From Pseudonocardia kunmingensis (lineage in GTDB: Bacteria; Actinomycetota; Actinomycetes; Mycobacteriales; Pseudonocardiaceae), in assembly GCF_006716445.1 (NCBI RefSeq), contig NZ_VFPA01000001.1:2666001-2730000 (forward strand): 64,000 nt of DNA, given 5' to 3'. Under the pieces are notes generated by a model. That model was not told where the DNA came from and did no database searches. It saw only the letters and a program-made list of their open reading frames with translations. A program made the position numbers and the translations under genes. Within the stretch, counting starts at the first letter, position 1. Each line of letters starts with the position of its first letter. Shown piece by piece: positions 1-8,441 of this stretch.

Positions 1-1012
1 TGATGATGATCCCGCCCGTGATGAACGAACCGTGGATCGTGTTCACCAGCGGCCCGACGCTGCCCGCCCGCTGCACGCGCACGACCATCGCCGGGTTCAT
101 CGTCACCCCGACCAGGCCGATCCCCAGCGCGCACACCACCGCCGCGGCGCCGACCTCCGCGAACAGCGCGAACCCCGTGAGGAAGAGCAGGTTCAGGACG
201 AGCCCGCAGCACAGCACGGGCAGCGCGAACCTGTCGGCGAGCCGCCCGACGACCATGTTCCCGACGAGGGTGGCGGCGCCGTAGGCCACCAGCAGCAGCG
301 GGACCGCACCCGGGGTGAAGCCGCTGATCCCGGTCAGGATCGGGTTGAGGAAGCTGAAGGCGGAGAACGTCGCGCCGATCACGAGCGTGCTGGTGGCGAA
401 CACGAGCCACAGCCGGGGGCTGCGGAAGACACCCAGCTCCTGGCGCACCGGCCCGCGGTCGACGCGCGGCAGGTCGGGCACGCCCCGCACCGTGCAGAGC
501 GCGGCGACCACCGTGAGCGCCGCGATCGCCCAGAACGCCGACCGCCACCCGTACGCCGCCCCGACCAGGGTGGCCAGCGGCAACCCCAGCAACGTGCCCA
601 GCATCAGGCCGTTCAGGACGACCGCGACGGCCCTCCCGCGCAGCTCCGGGGCGGCCATCGCGGCGCAGATCGAGACCGCCGCGCCGAAGAACGCCTGCGA
701 CGCCGTGCCCGTGACCAGGCGCGCCACGAACATCACGCCGTACCCGGTCGCGGTGGCCGCCAGCACGTTCCCGGCCAGGAAGATCCCGAACAGCAGCATG
801 AGCGCCGGCTTGGGGCGCATCCGCATCACGAACACCATCAGGAGGGGCCCGCCGACGGACATGGCGAATGCGAACGCGGTGATCAGGTAGCCGACCTGCG
901 GGATCGAGACACCCAGCCCCTCGGCCATCTGCGGCATGAGCCCGGCGACGACGAACTCGCTCGTGACCATGGCGAAGATGCCGAGGGCCAGCACGTAGAC
1001 GGCGCGTGGCAC
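1..1012 (-). CDS. MFS drug/sugar efflux transporter, DHA1-like (C-terminus cut by window edge)
   Basis: The reverse strand translates without a stop from a GTG at 1012 to the window edge (about 337 residues; family members have about 390-400). The N-terminus begins VPRAVYVLALGIFAMVTSEF, a typical first membrane segment of DHA1 exporters such as the AraJ/SotB group, and hydrophobic helices alternate with short basic loops after it. A strong Shine-Dalgarno (AAGGAGG) sits just before the GTG and fixes the start. A TetR gene lies 75 nt upstream on the same strand, and a copy of that regulator's presumed operator lies in the gap. This looks like a self-contained regulated efflux module in the cytoplasmic membrane. 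The substrate cannot be inferred. Confidence 0.85.
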   Translation of the reverse strand, partial: MPRAVYVLALGIFAMVTSEFVVAGLMPQMAEGLGVSIPQVGYLITAFAFAMSVGGPLLMVFVMRMRPKPALMLLFGIFLAGNVLAATATGYGVMFVARLVTGTASQAFFGAAVSICAAMAAPELRGRAVAVVLNGLMLGTLLGLPLATLVGAAYGWRSAFWAIAALTVVAALCTVRGVPDLPRVDRGPVRQELGVFRSPRLWLVFATSTLVIGATFSAFSFLNPILTGISGFTPGAVPLLLVAYGAATLVGNMVVGRLADRFALPVLCCGLVLNLLFLTGFALFAEVGAAAVVCALGIGLVGVTMNPAMVVRVQRAGSVGPLVNTIHGSFITGGIII

Positions 1013-1024
1013 GTGTTCCTCCTT

Positions 1025-1048
1025 GTTTTGGGATGATCTGTACAAAAC
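1025..1048. promoter_or_regulatory. TetR operator-like inverted repeat, copy 1
   Basis: A GTTTTG-N12-CAAAAC perfect 6-bp inverted repeat lies in the 75-nt gap between the tetR gene and the MFS gene, just upstream of the MFS Shine-Dalgarno. A second element of the same geometry precedes tetR (1702-1725). The two agree at about 18 of 24 positions. Confidence 0.6.
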
Positions 1049-1087
1049 TTGCCCGTGCAGGAGCGGCCCTCGGCGGGACCGCCGAGG

Positions 1088-1684
1088 TCAGGGAGTCAGG
1101 GCGTCCAGGGCGGCGTCGGCGATCGACTGCAGCATGTCGGGGTCCGCACCACCCTGCGCGGCCACCCGGATCCCGCCGATCACGGCGTTGAGGTAGCGGG
1201 CCAGCGCCACCGGGTCACGGGGGGAGGTGATCCCGCCGTCGCGCTGCCCGGCCGCGATCACGTCGCGCAGGGCCTCGGTCCGGCGCTGCTGGTCGCGCTC
1301 GAGCAGTGCGGTGGCCTCCGGGTCGCGCCCGGCGAGCTCGACGGTGGTGTTGACGGTCAGGCAGCCGGGGCTCCGACCGTCACGGCGGTTCGCCGCCTCG
1401 CCGTCGACGACGAGGGTGAACAGGGCGCGCAACCGTTCCACGGGCGGCCGCCGCTCGTTCTCGAGCATGGCCAGCTGCGTCGCGGTCGTGGTCTCGATGT
1501 AGCGCAGCAGCGCCCGGGTGAACAGCTCGTGCTTGCTGGTGAACGTGTTGTAGATGCTGCTGCGCCCCAGGCCGGTGGCCTCGCACAGGTCCTGCGTGGT
1601 GGTCGCCTCGTAGCCCTGGGCCCAGAACGTGCGCATCGCGGCGTCCACGGCGCGGTCCTCGTCGAACGTCCGGGGGCGCGGCAT
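1088..1684 (-). CDS. TetR/AcrR-family transcriptional repressor
   Basis: 198-residue protein starting MPRPRTFDEDRAVDAAMRTF. The N-terminal helix-turn-helix is clear (TTTQDLCEATGLGRSSIYNTFTSK at about residues 28-50), followed by a helical ligand-binding domain. The open frame extends further upstream, but the ATG at 1684 gives the normal TetR N-terminus. The gene runs toward the MFS exporter on the same strand. A 24-bp inverted repeat ends 18 nt before its start codon, and a sister copy precedes the exporter. Autoregulation plus control of the pump is therefore likely (inference). Confidence 0.9.
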   Translation of the reverse strand: MPRPRTFDEDRAVDAAMRTFWAQGYEATTTQDLCEATGLGRSSIYNTFTSKHELFTRALLRYIETTTATQLAMLENERRPPVERLRALFTLVVDGEAANRRDGRSPGCLTVNTTVELAGRDPEATALLERDQQRRTEALRDVIAAGQRDGGITSPRDPVALARYLNAVIGGIRVAAQGGADPDMLQSIADAALDALTP

Positions 1685-1701
1685 GGCGGGAACCGTAGCA
1701 C

Positions 1702-1725
1702 GTTCTGGATTCATCGTTACAAAAC
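1702..1725. promoter_or_regulatory. TetR operator-like inverted repeat, copy 2
   Basis: GTTCTG-N12-CAAAAC lies 18 nt upstream of the tetR start codon. It has the same 6-12-6 geometry and a similar spacer to the element at 1025-1048. Confidence 0.6.
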
Positions 1726-1757
1726 TGCCGGGTTCCCACCGGCTCGGCGAGCAGGAA

Positions 1758-1788
1758 CCCGCCGGTGCTCCCCTGCAGCACCGGCGGG
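1758..1788. repeat. Perfect 12-bp hairpin between divergent genes
   Basis: CCCGCCGGTGCT and its exact reverse complement flank a 7-nt loop. It lies in the 277-nt gap between the divergent tetR and DUF3626 genes, so it is not placed as a conventional terminator. No T-tract follows. Confidence 0.55.
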
Positions 1789-1961
1789 CCCCTCCGGACC
1801 GCGCCGAGCCCCCCTGCCCTCGGACGCGGCGAGCACGCAGGCCGCTCGCCCCCGGAACCACCCGCGAGATCCACGTTGCCGGATCGCCCTGTCCGCGGGT
1901 TCGGCCTCGACTGTGCGCCGGCTGTGGGCAGGGCCGGTCCCGCCTGGGACGATCGGCTCCC

Positions 1962-2792
1962 GTGACACTCGGCGACGCGCACCGCGCCGCCCTCGCGCAC
2001 GTCGGGGGCGGCGGCCGCCCGACCGAGCCGGACCGGCGCGTCATGCTGCACTTCCACCCGGACCTGCCGTTCCGGGGAGGCACGGTGCTCGAAGCGATCG
2101 CGGCCGACCGCCGCTATCGCAGCCAGTTCGAGACGGCCATCAGCAACGGCGGGCTCACCGCGCACGCCGGCGGGGACCGGTGGCGCTGGGAGAGCCGCAT
2201 GTTCGGCGGCGCCTACGACGCCGTGGCCCCGACCGACCGACCCACCTACGGCGCGCTGGACGTGCACCGCCGCCCGATCGGCGCCGCCCCGCGCTTCGGC
2301 TCCGCACACCTGCGGCTCGCGCCCGCGGTCCTCGACCGCACCACCTGCTGCTTCCCCGACAGCGTCTTCGACCCCACCGCGTTCGCCCCGGCGCGAGCAG
2401 CAGGCGGATTGATCGCGCTGGCGCTCGCCGCGGACGTCGACCTCCTCGACGACTACGTGGAAGCCCAGGTGCACGGCCCGCTCCGGGTGCCCGACGACGT
2501 CGAGGCGCTCGTCCTCGACCCGAGCCACCGCGGGACCGCCGTCGAGGAGACGGCCGCCCGGCTCGGCTGCCCGGTGCACTGGCACGGCGGCTTCCGGCTG
2601 GAGCCCGCCGAGCTGGCCCGCCACGTCGACTACCGCGGCCCCGAACCGGTGGCGCTCGGGCTCGCGATCGCCGGAGACGAGGTGCTCGATCCCGCACTGC
2701 TGGGCGCCGCCGCGCGGGAGGGCCGGCACGATCCGCAGGTCCTCAAGAAGGTGTGGCACCTGCTGGCGCGCTTCGGCAGCGACGAGTGGTGA
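1962..2792 (+). CDS. DUF3626 domain protein
   Basis: 276-residue protein starting at GTG (VTLGDAHRAALAHVGGG). It contains the run LHFHPDLPFRG, YRSQFETAISNGGLTAHAGG, MFGGAYD and GAAPRFGSAHLRL, a pattern I associate with the DUF3626 family of unknown function. There is no signal peptide or membrane segment, so it is probably cytosolic. The open frame continues further 5', but the upstream part has no family resemblance and the GTG at 1962 gives a normal N-terminus. The stop codon is immediately followed by a 71-nt palindromic repeat. The family name is from memory; the function is unknown. Confidence 0.75.
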   Translation: MTLGDAHRAALAHVGGGGRPTEPDRRVMLHFHPDLPFRGGTVLEAIAADRRYRSQFETAISNGGLTAHAGGDRWRWESRMFGGAYDAVAPTDRPTYGALDVHRRPIGAAPRFGSAHLRLAPAVLDRTTCCFPDSVFDPTAFAPARAAGGLIALALAADVDLLDDYVEAQVHGPLRVPDDVEALVLDPSHRGTAVEETAARLGCPVHWHGGFRLEPAELARHVDYRGPEPVALGLAIAGDEVLDPALLGAAAREGRHDPQVLKKVWHLLARFGSDEW

Positions 2793-2793
2793 C

Positions 2794-2864
2794 GCTCGCA
2801 CACCGACTGCAGGTCTCACGCACCGACTGCAGTCGGTGTGGGAGCGCAGGAATCGGTGTGCGAC
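2794..2864. repeat. 71-nt nested palindromic repeat, family B, copy 1
   Basis: The core is the perfect palindrome CACCGACTGCAGTCGGTG, flanked by outer arms GCACACCGACT and AATCGGTGTGCGAC that also pair. A second copy of identical length lies at 50926-50996. It begins 1 nt after the DUF3626 stop codon, so it may act as a terminator or be a REP-like element. Confidence 0.8.
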
Positions 2865-3005
2865 GGGCGCGGATCACGGCGGCTTTCCTCGGTACCCCCA
2901 ACCCTGTTCTGGGTCCTCACCGTCGCCGGGGGCGGCGGGTTCGCGATCGCCGCGGTCCTGGAGCGTCGCCGGCTCCGCCGCAGGGCGGCCGCGGACCAGA
3001 TCTGA
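2856..3005 (+). CDS. Possible small single-pass membrane protein (remnant?)
   Basis: A 49-codon frame starts at a GTG inside the family B repeat. It encodes one hydrophobic stretch (LFWVLTVAGGGGFAIAAVL) followed by a basic tail (ERRRLRRRAAADQI). The C-terminal two thirds has the GC-rich third positions of local genes, while the first ten codons come from the repeat. It could be a real micro-protein or the 3' remnant of a gene whose start was replaced by the repeat. There is no clear Shine-Dalgarno. Confidence 0.3.
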   Translation: MCDGRGSRRLSSVPPTLFWVLTVAGGGGFAIAAVLERRRLRRRAAADQI

Positions 3006-3223
3006 TCACCGCTCGTCGCTTATGGCGTAGCGCCCCGCGCTATATCGGTCCGATGCATGGGCCGAACGCGTGAACCACACCGATTGGTGGGCACGAGTTC
3101 CTCGATTCGCCCACGGAGTGGCGACTCGGCTCCATAACTTCCCCCTGACCGCAAGCGGGCCGTCTGCGAGTCGCAGACGCGGCTGATCAGTTCGCTGCTC
3201 AGCCTTGAGGAGGGACTGAACGA

Positions 3224-3445
3224 GTGCATTGGCCATCAACGTCCGAGCCGGATTCACAGCGCAGATACATCTGGCCGCTCACGATCACCCGGTGCGCCAC
3301 AGTTGTCACACTCGTTGGATTACCCTCCGTTTCCTACGCCCAGGCTGCACCGCCATTGACCACGCAGGCGGAAGTGGTCAAAACTTTCAAGAACGGATCA
3401 GGCGAGGATGTTGTCCTCCGGAGAGGCTATTTGTCGGCCACCTGA
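3224..3445 (+). CDS. Small putative secreted protein, probably frameshifted
   Basis: The GTG start has a strong Shine-Dalgarno (GAGGAGGG at 3207-3214, 9 nt spacing). The product opens with a basic region and a signal-peptide-like segment (TRCATVVTLVGLPSVSYAQA), then LTTQAEVVKTFKNGSGEDVVLRRG, and stops after 73 residues. The overlapping frame continues with plausible protein-like sequence containing Cys (GCTVVQSVHVNVIIDYHG, TAYCDNPDRAWTCPSF) to a stop at 3603. A frameshift near 3425-3435 would join them into an exported protein of about 125 residues. The local GC and codon bias are lower than in neighbouring genes, suggesting acquired DNA. I do not recognise a family. Confidence 0.45.
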   Translation: MHWPSTSEPDSQRRYIWPLTITRCATVVTLVGLPSVSYAQAAPPLTTQAEVVKTFKNGSGEDVVLRRGYLSAT

Positions 3446-3792
3446 GCGGCTGCACCGTAGTCCAGAGCGTCCACGTGAACGTGATCATCGATTACCACGG
3501 ATGGGCAGGCCCCGGACAGTTCGGAATCGTCACGGCCTACTGCGACAATCCCGATAGGGCATGGACATGTCCAAGCTTCGTCAATGACGCCATCAAACCT
3601 TGATCATAGTGATTGACGGATCACCGGCCGCTTGCCAGGATGATGTCCACCACCGCACGTTCCGCCAGCAGAAGGAAGCATCGGTGAACCCGCCAGCACT
3701 GGACGATAAGCCGCCTGGTCTGCCCTTCAATGGCGTGGACCGCATGTGGTCGGTAAGCGTAGCGCAGATCCTGCTGTGTGAACTTTCGCGCC
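3446..3792. other. Gene-poor, lower-GC stretch
   Basis: The first part (to 3603) holds the out-of-frame tail of the secreted-protein remnant. From 3604 to 3792 only short overlapping frames are present on both strands, none with a recognisable motif or a good ribosome binding site. I see no RNA gene or transposase here. Confidence 0.5.
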
Positions 3793-4119
3793 ATGTCCTC
3801 GGATCTCGAGATCGACGAGTTCTGGCTGACGGACGAGTTCGCACTGTACCTCCGGCACGTCCGGGGAGACACCAAACTAGGATCCCGATTCGGGAAGCTC
3901 GGCGTCAATCCCACCACCGAGACTCCGCCGATCGACTCGGAGCAGGAGGGCGACTACCTCTACTGGACGATCTTCGACACGCCGCCGCAACGGGAGTGGA
4001 CGGACGAGTTCGGCTACGAGTGGTGGGGTGACGCCCCGGACGGGGCATGGAGCGACGCCGTCAGGGGAGCACGCCTCATCACGTTCGTCGAGCCGACGGG
4101 GCGCCCAGGAACGTCGTGA
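3793..4119 (+). CDS. Acidic hypothetical protein
   Basis: 108 residues starting MSSDLEIDEFWLTDEFALYL, rich in Asp, Glu and Trp (WTIFDTPPQREWTDEFGYEWWGDAPDGAW). It has no signal peptide or membrane segment and I recognise no family. An in-frame ATG 15 nt upstream is an alternative start; neither has a convincing Shine-Dalgarno. It lies at the end of the lower-GC stretch, next to tRNA-Thr, a typical site for acquired genes. The composition suggests a small cytosolic protein, perhaps an immunity-type or inhibitor-like protein, but that is only a guess from acidity. Confidence 0.5.
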   Translation: MSSDLEIDEFWLTDEFALYLRHVRGDTKLGSRFGKLGVNPTTETPPIDSEQEGDYLYWTIFDTPPQREWTDEFGYEWWGDAPDGAWSDAVRGARLITFVEPTGRPGTS

Positions 4120-4162
4120 ACCGGAGTCCGATCGGGCAGAACACCTGGTCAGAGGGCTTCGG

Positions 4163-4234
4163 AGCCGGAGGTCGGGATCGAACCGACGACCTACCGCTTA
4201 CAAGGCGGTTGCTCTACCACTGAGCTACACCGGC
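4163..4234 (-). tRNA. tRNA-Thr (anticodon TGT)
   Basis: A 72-nt cloverleaf can be folded by eye. The acceptor is GCCGGTG/CTCCGGC, the D arm GCTC/GAGC, the anticodon arm ACCGC-CTTGTAA-GCGGT (perfect 5-bp stem, anticodon TGT reading ACA), the variable loop AGGTC, and the T arm GTCGG-TTCGATC-CCGAC. The discriminator is T, as in some tRNA-Thr species, and CCA is not encoded. Position 6-67 of the acceptor is a T-T mismatch. Confidence 0.93.
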
Positions 4235-4337
4235 CGGTGATGGCCGCCATCCTAGTGCGGCCATCCGCGCCGCATACCCTGGGCGGCATGCCGCAGTCGA
4301 TCGTCGTCACGAGCGGCGTCCGTCCGGGCGGACCGGT

Positions 4338-5747
4338 ATGACGCCAGGTCAGAGGTTCACGCGCCGGGTACGGAGTGCGTTGCGCCGGGAGGCGTACGGG
4401 CTGCTGCACGCCGGTCCTCCGTCCGTGCAGCTGATGCGGCCGCTGGGCCCGCGCGTCCCGGACGACGCCCGCGTGCAGCAGGTGCTCGACTTCTGCATGC
4501 GGGTGGGCGAGGTGTTGCTCTCCAGTGGCGAGAGCGCCGACGAGACGAGCCGGACGATGTTGCGGCTGGCGGCGGTGTCGGGCCTGTCGGCGGTCGACGT
4601 CGACATCACGTTCACGTCGCTCACGATGTGCTGCCACCGCGGGATGAGCGCGGCGCCGGTCACCTCGATGCGCCTGGTCCGCTACCGCTCGCTCGACCTG
4701 ACCCGGCTCGAGGAGGTCGCGCGGATCATCGAGCGGCTGGAGCGGGCCGAGCTCGACCTCGACGCGGCCGCCACCGAGCTCTCCGAGGCCGTCAGCGCCC
4801 CGCACCCCTACCCGCGCTGGGTCGCCACCACGGGTTGGGCCGGGTTGGCGGGTTCCATCGCGCTCCTGCTCGGGGCGGCGCCGCTCACGGTGCTCGTCGC
4901 GTTCCTGGTCACCGCCTGCATCGACCGGCTCGGCCGGCTGCTCAACCGGTGGGGGCTGCCCGCGTTCTTCCAGCAGGTGGTCGGGGGCATGGTGGCCACG
5001 GGAGCGACCCTGGCGCTGTTCGCCGTCGGTGTGTTCCCACCGGGCACGCAACCCTCGCTGGTGGTCGCGGCGAGCATCACCGTGCTGCTGTCGGGCCTGT
5101 CGGTCGTCGGCACCGGGCAGGACGCGATCTCCAGCTACTACGTCACGGCGGCCGGCCGGGCCGCCGAGATCATGCTGCTCTCGGCGGGGCTGCTGACCGG
5201 CGTCGTGCTCGCCCTGAAGGTCGGGTTCGCGTTCGGCGTCGCGCTCGAGGTGGCCGGGGAGCTGCCGACGGGCGTGGCCCAGTTCGGCCTCTCCGCGCTC
5301 GCGGGCGCGCTCGCCGCCGCATCGTTCTCCCTCGCCGGGTACGCGCGACCCCGCCCGCTACTGGCCGCCGGGCTCGCCGGCACGCTGGGGTGGAGCACGT
5401 ACGGCGCCCTGACGCAGGTGGCGGCCGTCGGCCCGATCGCCGCGACCGGCGCAGCGGCCGTGGTCGTCGGGCTCGCCACCGGCCTGCTGCGCCGGGTGGG
5501 CGGGGTCTCGCCGCTCGTCGTCACGCTCGCCGGCATCACGCCGCTGCTGCCCGGGTTCTCCGCCTACCGCGGCTTCTACCAGCTGGCGGTCGAGGGTCTC
5601 GCCGAGGGACTGGTCACCGTCACCATCGCGCTGGGCACCGGGCTGGCGCTGGCGGCGGGCGTCGCGTTCGGTGACTTCGTGGCACGACCGCGCCAACAAC
5701 CCGTTCCCGATGCCTGGGACCCCCCATCGGAGGCCGAGCGGCAGTAA
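4338..5747 (+). CDS. Threonine/serine exporter family protein (ThrE-like)
   Basis: 469 residues. The N-terminal soluble half (residues 35-155; [38 protein letters not shown]) is the ThrE/DUF1212 domain. About ten hydrophobic helices follow, grouped in a second set resembling the ThrE-2 region, with the conserved PLLPG motif near residue 400 ([19 protein letters not shown]). Both domains are in one polypeptide, as in Corynebacterium ThrE. The family exports threonine or serine across the cytoplasmic membrane; the actual substrate here is not shown. Upstream ATGs are out of frame, so the ATG at 4338 is used. Confidence 0.88.
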   Translation: MTPGQRFTRRVRSALRREAYGLLHAGPPSVQLMRPLGPRVPDDARVQQVLDFCMRVGEVLLSSGESADETSRTMLRLAAVSGLSAVDVDITFTSLTMCCHRGMSAAPVTSMRLVRYRSLDLTRLEEVARIIERLERAELDLDAAATELSEAVSAPHPYPRWVATTGWAGLAGSIALLLGAAPLTVLVAFLVTACIDRLGRLLNRWGLPAFFQQVVGGMVATGATLALFAVGVFPPGTQPSLVVAASITVLLSGLSVVGTGQDAISSYYVTAAGRAAEIMLLSAGLLTGVVLALKVGFAFGVALEVAGELPTGVAQFGLSALAGALAAASFSLAGYARPRPLLAAGLAGTLGWSTYGALTQVAAVGPIAATGAAAVVVGLATGLLRRVGGVSPLVVTLAGITPLLPGFSAYRGFYQLAVEGLAEGLVTVTIALGTGLALAAGVAFGDFVARPRQQPVPDAWDPPSEAERQ

Positions 5748-5778
5748 AGTCGGGTGCGCTGAGCGCACGAGGAGGAAC

Positions 5779-7209
5779 ATGCCGACCGGCTCCGCCCTGT
5801 CCGACGCCGAGTTCGTGGTGGTGGCCAACCGCCTTCCGGTCGACCTGGAGAAGCTCCCCGACGGCACGCAGCGCTGGAAGCGGAGCCCGGGCGGCCTTGT
5901 CACCGCGCTGGAACCGATGCTGCGCAGCCGCGAGGGCGCCTGGGTCGGCTGGCCCGGTCTGGCCGACGCCGAGGTCGAGCCGCTCGTCGAGGACGGCCTG
6001 CAGCTGCACCCCGTGATGCTGTCGTCGCAGGACGTCGAGGAGTACTACGAGGGCTTCTCCAACGGCACGCTGTGGCCGCTCTACCACGACGTGGTCGCCC
6101 CGCCGGCGTTCCACCGGCACTGGTGGCAGAGCTACGTCCGGGTCAACCAGCGCTTCGCCGAGGTCGTGGCCGACGTGGCCGCGAAGGGCGCCACCGTGTG
6201 GGTGCAGGACTACCAGCTGCAGCTGCTCCCGGCGGCGTTGCGGGAGCTGCGCCCCGACCTGCGGATCGGGTTCTTCCTGCACATCCCCTTCCCGCCCACC
6301 GAGCTGTTCATGCAGCTGCCGTGGCGCACCCGCATCGTGGAGGGCCTGCTGGGCGCCGACCTGGTCGGGTTCCACACCCCCGGCGGCGCTCGCAACTTCC
6401 GCTGGCTGGCCACCCGCCTCGCCGGCGCGAGCCCGGGCCACGGGCGCACCGAGGTCGTGGTGGACGGGCGCCCCGTCAAGCTCGGCGCCTACCCGATCTC
6501 GATCGACTCGGCCAACCTCGACCGGCTCTCCCGCACCCCCGAGGTCCTCGAGCGGGCCAAGCAGATCCGCTCCGACCTGGGCGACCCCGAGCGCGTCGTC
6601 CTCGGCGTCGACCGGCTGGACTACACCAAGGGCATCGACGTGCGGCTGCGCGCGTTCGAGGAGCTGCTCGTCGAGGGGCGGATCGACTCGGAAGACACCG
6701 TGATGATCCAGCTCGCCACCCCGAGCCGGGAGCGCGTCGAGCACTACCAGAAGATGCGCAACGACATCGAGCAGTCCGTCGGGCGGATCAACGGCGAGTA
6801 CGCCCGCGTCGGGCACCCCGCGGTGCACTACCTGCACCAGGCGCTGCCGCGCGAGGAGCTGGCCGCGTTCTTCGTGGCCGCCGACGTCATGCTGGTCACC
6901 CCGCTGCGCGACGGCATGAACCTCGTCGCGAAGGAGTACGTCGCCTGCCGGCACGACAACGGCGGGGCGCTCGTGCTGTCCGAGTTCGCCGGTGCTGCGA
7001 TCGAGCTCAAGGACGCGATCCTGGTGAACCCGCACGACACCGACGGCGTCAAGAACGCGCTGCACGCCGCCCTCACGCTCGACCCCGACGAGGGCAGGCG
7101 GCGGATGCGGGCGATGCGGCGCCAGGTCATGGGCCACGACGTCGACCGCTGGGCCCGCAGCTTCCTCGACGCTCTCGGACTCCCGCCGCCGGAGGGATCG
7201 CACTCGTGA
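5779..7209 (+). CDS. otsA: Alpha,alpha-trehalose-phosphate synthase (UDP-forming)
   Basis: 476 residues. GT20 glycosyltransferase that joins a nucleotide-activated glucose to glucose-6-phosphate to give trehalose-6-phosphate. Diagnostic motifs are VVANRLPV near the N-terminus, [41 protein letters not shown] and the C-terminal [15 protein letters not shown]. The start is the ATG with GAGGAGG 5 nt upstream; the open frame extends further 5' into thrE and is rejected. The stop codon overlaps the GTG of otsB (GTGA), so the two are translationally coupled. Trehalose serves as osmoprotectant and cell-wall glycolipid precursor in these bacteria. Confidence 0.96.
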   Translation: MPTGSALSDAEFVVVANRLPVDLEKLPDGTQRWKRSPGGLVTALEPMLRSREGAWVGWPGLADAEVEPLVEDGLQLHPVMLSSQDVEEYYEGFSNGTLWPLYHDVVAPPAFHRHWWQSYVRVNQRFAEVVADVAAKGATVWVQDYQLQLLPAALRELRPDLRIGFFLHIPFPPTELFMQLPWRTRIVEGLLGADLVGFHTPGGARNFRWLATRLAGASPGHGRTEVVVDGRPVKLGAYPISIDSANLDRLSRTPEVLERAKQIRSDLGDPERVVLGVDRLDYTKGIDVRLRAFEELLVEGRIDSEDTVMIQLATPSRERVEHYQKMRNDIEQSVGRINGEYARVGHPAVHYLHQALPREELAAFFVAADVMLVTPLRDGMNLVAKEYVACRHDNGGALVLSEFAGAAIELKDAILVNPHDTDGVKNALHAALTLDPDEGRRRMRAMRRQVMGHDVDRWARSFLDALGLPPPEGSHS

Positions 7210-7961
7210 CGGACCTCGACGCTGCGGCCCGGGAGCTGGCGCGGGTGCCCCGCCTGCTCGTGGCCCTCGACTTCGACGGCGTGCTCGCCCCGATCGTCGA
7301 CGTGCCGTCGCAGGCGCGGCCGCTCCCGGCCACCGCGGCGGCGATCGACGCGCTGGCGGGCCTGCCCGACACCACGGTCGCGCTGCTGTCCGGGCGCGGC
7401 CTCGCCGACCTGGCGACCGTGTCCGGCTTCGGCCGTCCGGTCCGCATGGTCGGCAGCCACGGCGGCGAGTTCGACGACGGCGACGCGGGCTCCCTGCTCG
7501 ACGACGCGCAGCGCGCCCGGCTCGACCGGCTCGTCGCCGAGCTGCGCGAGCTCGTGGACGGCGAGCCGGGCGTCGCGCTGGAGGGCAAGCCGGCCGGGGT
7601 GGCCGTGCACGTGCGCAACGCGCCCCCCGAGGTCGCCACCCGGGTGCTGGACGCCGTCCGCGCCGGACCCGCCGCCCGCGACGGCATCGAGGTCACCCCG
7701 GGCAAGGCGGTGCTGGACCTCTCGGTCGTGCGGATGGACAAGGGCGCGGCGCTGGAGGTGCTGCGCGAGCGCGTCGACGCCGGGGCGGTGCTGTTCGCGG
7801 GCGACGACGTCACCGACGAGACCGCGTTCGCCCGCCTGCGCCCCGGCGACGTCGGGGTGAAGGTGGGCCCGGGCGACACGGCCGCCGAGCACCGCGTGGA
7901 CGGGCCGCCGGACGTCGGCGCGCTGCTGGAGCTGTTGGTGCAGGTCCGCGGCGGGCGGTAG
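7206..7961 (+). CDS. otsB: Trehalose-6-phosphate phosphatase
   Basis: 251-residue HAD-superfamily phosphatase. Motif I is LDFDGVLAP (nucleophile Asp near residue 22), motif II is [18 protein letters not shown] supplies the substrate region, and motif IV is [12 protein letters not shown]. The fixed-size cap matches the OtsB subgroup. The GTG start overlaps the otsA stop by 4 nt. It dephosphorylates trehalose-6-phosphate to trehalose in the cytosol and completes the two-gene pathway. Its stop is only 3 nt from that of the convergent gene downstream, leaving no room for a separate terminator. Confidence 0.95.
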   Translation: MTDLDAAARELARVPRLLVALDFDGVLAPIVDVPSQARPLPATAAAIDALAGLPDTTVALLSGRGLADLATVSGFGRPVRMVGSHGGEFDDGDAGSLLDDAQRARLDRLVAELRELVDGEPGVALEGKPAGVAVHVRNAPPEVATRVLDAVRAGPAARDGIEVTPGKAVLDLSVVRMDKGAALEVLRERVDAGAVLFAGDDVTDETAFARLRPGDVGVKVGPGDTAAEHRVDGPPDVGALLELLVQVRGGR

Positions 7962-7964
7962 CGC

Positions 7965-8354
7965 TCAGCGCTGCTGCTCGGCGGAGGTCAACCGGCGTTC
8001 CGCCTCCTCCCAGGTGGGCAGGGTCCGGGCGGTCCAGAACCGGAAGACCGACTCGGCTATGACGCGGCGCTGCCGCCCCATCACGGCGCGGTGCGGCTCG
8101 GCCCGCACGGCCGCGTCCAGCCCGGCGCGGTCGTGCCACGCGCTGAGCGTCGCGAACTCGCGGCGCAACGGGTGCGCGACCAGGGAGAGGCCGACGACGC
8201 CGGGCGCCTTGCGCATCTGCGCGTGCACCCGCATCGCGTCGACGAAGAAGGGCAGCACGTGGCGCAGGCCGCGCACGCGGAAGCGCGACGCCATCACGAC
8301 GACCTCCGCATCCGCTCCGGGGGTGGTCACGGTGATCCAGGGCAGGGTGGGCAC
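7965..8354 (-). CDS. Antibiotic-biosynthesis-monooxygenase-fold (DUF3291-like) protein
   Basis: 129 residues starting at GTG with GGAGGAGA upstream (VPTLPWITVTTPGADAEVVVMASRF). The pattern of short strands, RGLRHVLPFFVDAMRVHAQMRKAPGVVGLSLVAHPLRREFATLSAW and HRAVM resembles small ferredoxin-like-fold proteins annotated as ABM or DUF3291 family. A metal-free oxygenase role is possible, but no catalytic residue can be named. It is transcribed divergently from a TetR gene with an 87-nt shared control region, so it is the likely regulatory target. Confidence 0.6.
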   Translation of the reverse strand: MPTLPWITVTTPGADAEVVVMASRFRVRGLRHVLPFFVDAMRVHAQMRKAPGVVGLSLVAHPLRREFATLSAWHDRAGLDAAVRAEPHRAVMGRQRRVIAESVFRFWTARTLPTWEEAERRLTSAEQQR

Positions 8355-8371
8355 GGCGTCTCCTCCATCGG

Positions 8372-8422
8372 TCTTGTCGTCGTCAAGATGCACCTGCGCC
8401 CGCTATCTTGTCAATGTAAAGA
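8372..8422. promoter_or_regulatory. Divergent control region with repeated TCTTG motifs and a -35-like TTGACA
   Basis: TCTTG-N7-CAAGA (8372-8388) and a related TCTT-N9-AAGA (8406-8422) lie between the divergent genes. The minus strand reads TTGACA at 8415-8410, a consensus -35 facing the 7965-8354 gene. A binding role for the adjacent TetR is inferred from position only. Confidence 0.4.
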
Positions 8423-8441
8423 CGCGCGGTAGGCTGACCGC

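Noticed and set aside
32..1036. Long plus-strand open frame rich in Arg, His and Glu
   Set aside because: Antisense shadow of the MFS transporter; no motif, typical high-GC third-position artefact.
3593..3917. Minus-strand frames that look faintly like a transposase remnant
   Set aside because: No catalytic motif, terminal inverted repeat or target duplication is visible.
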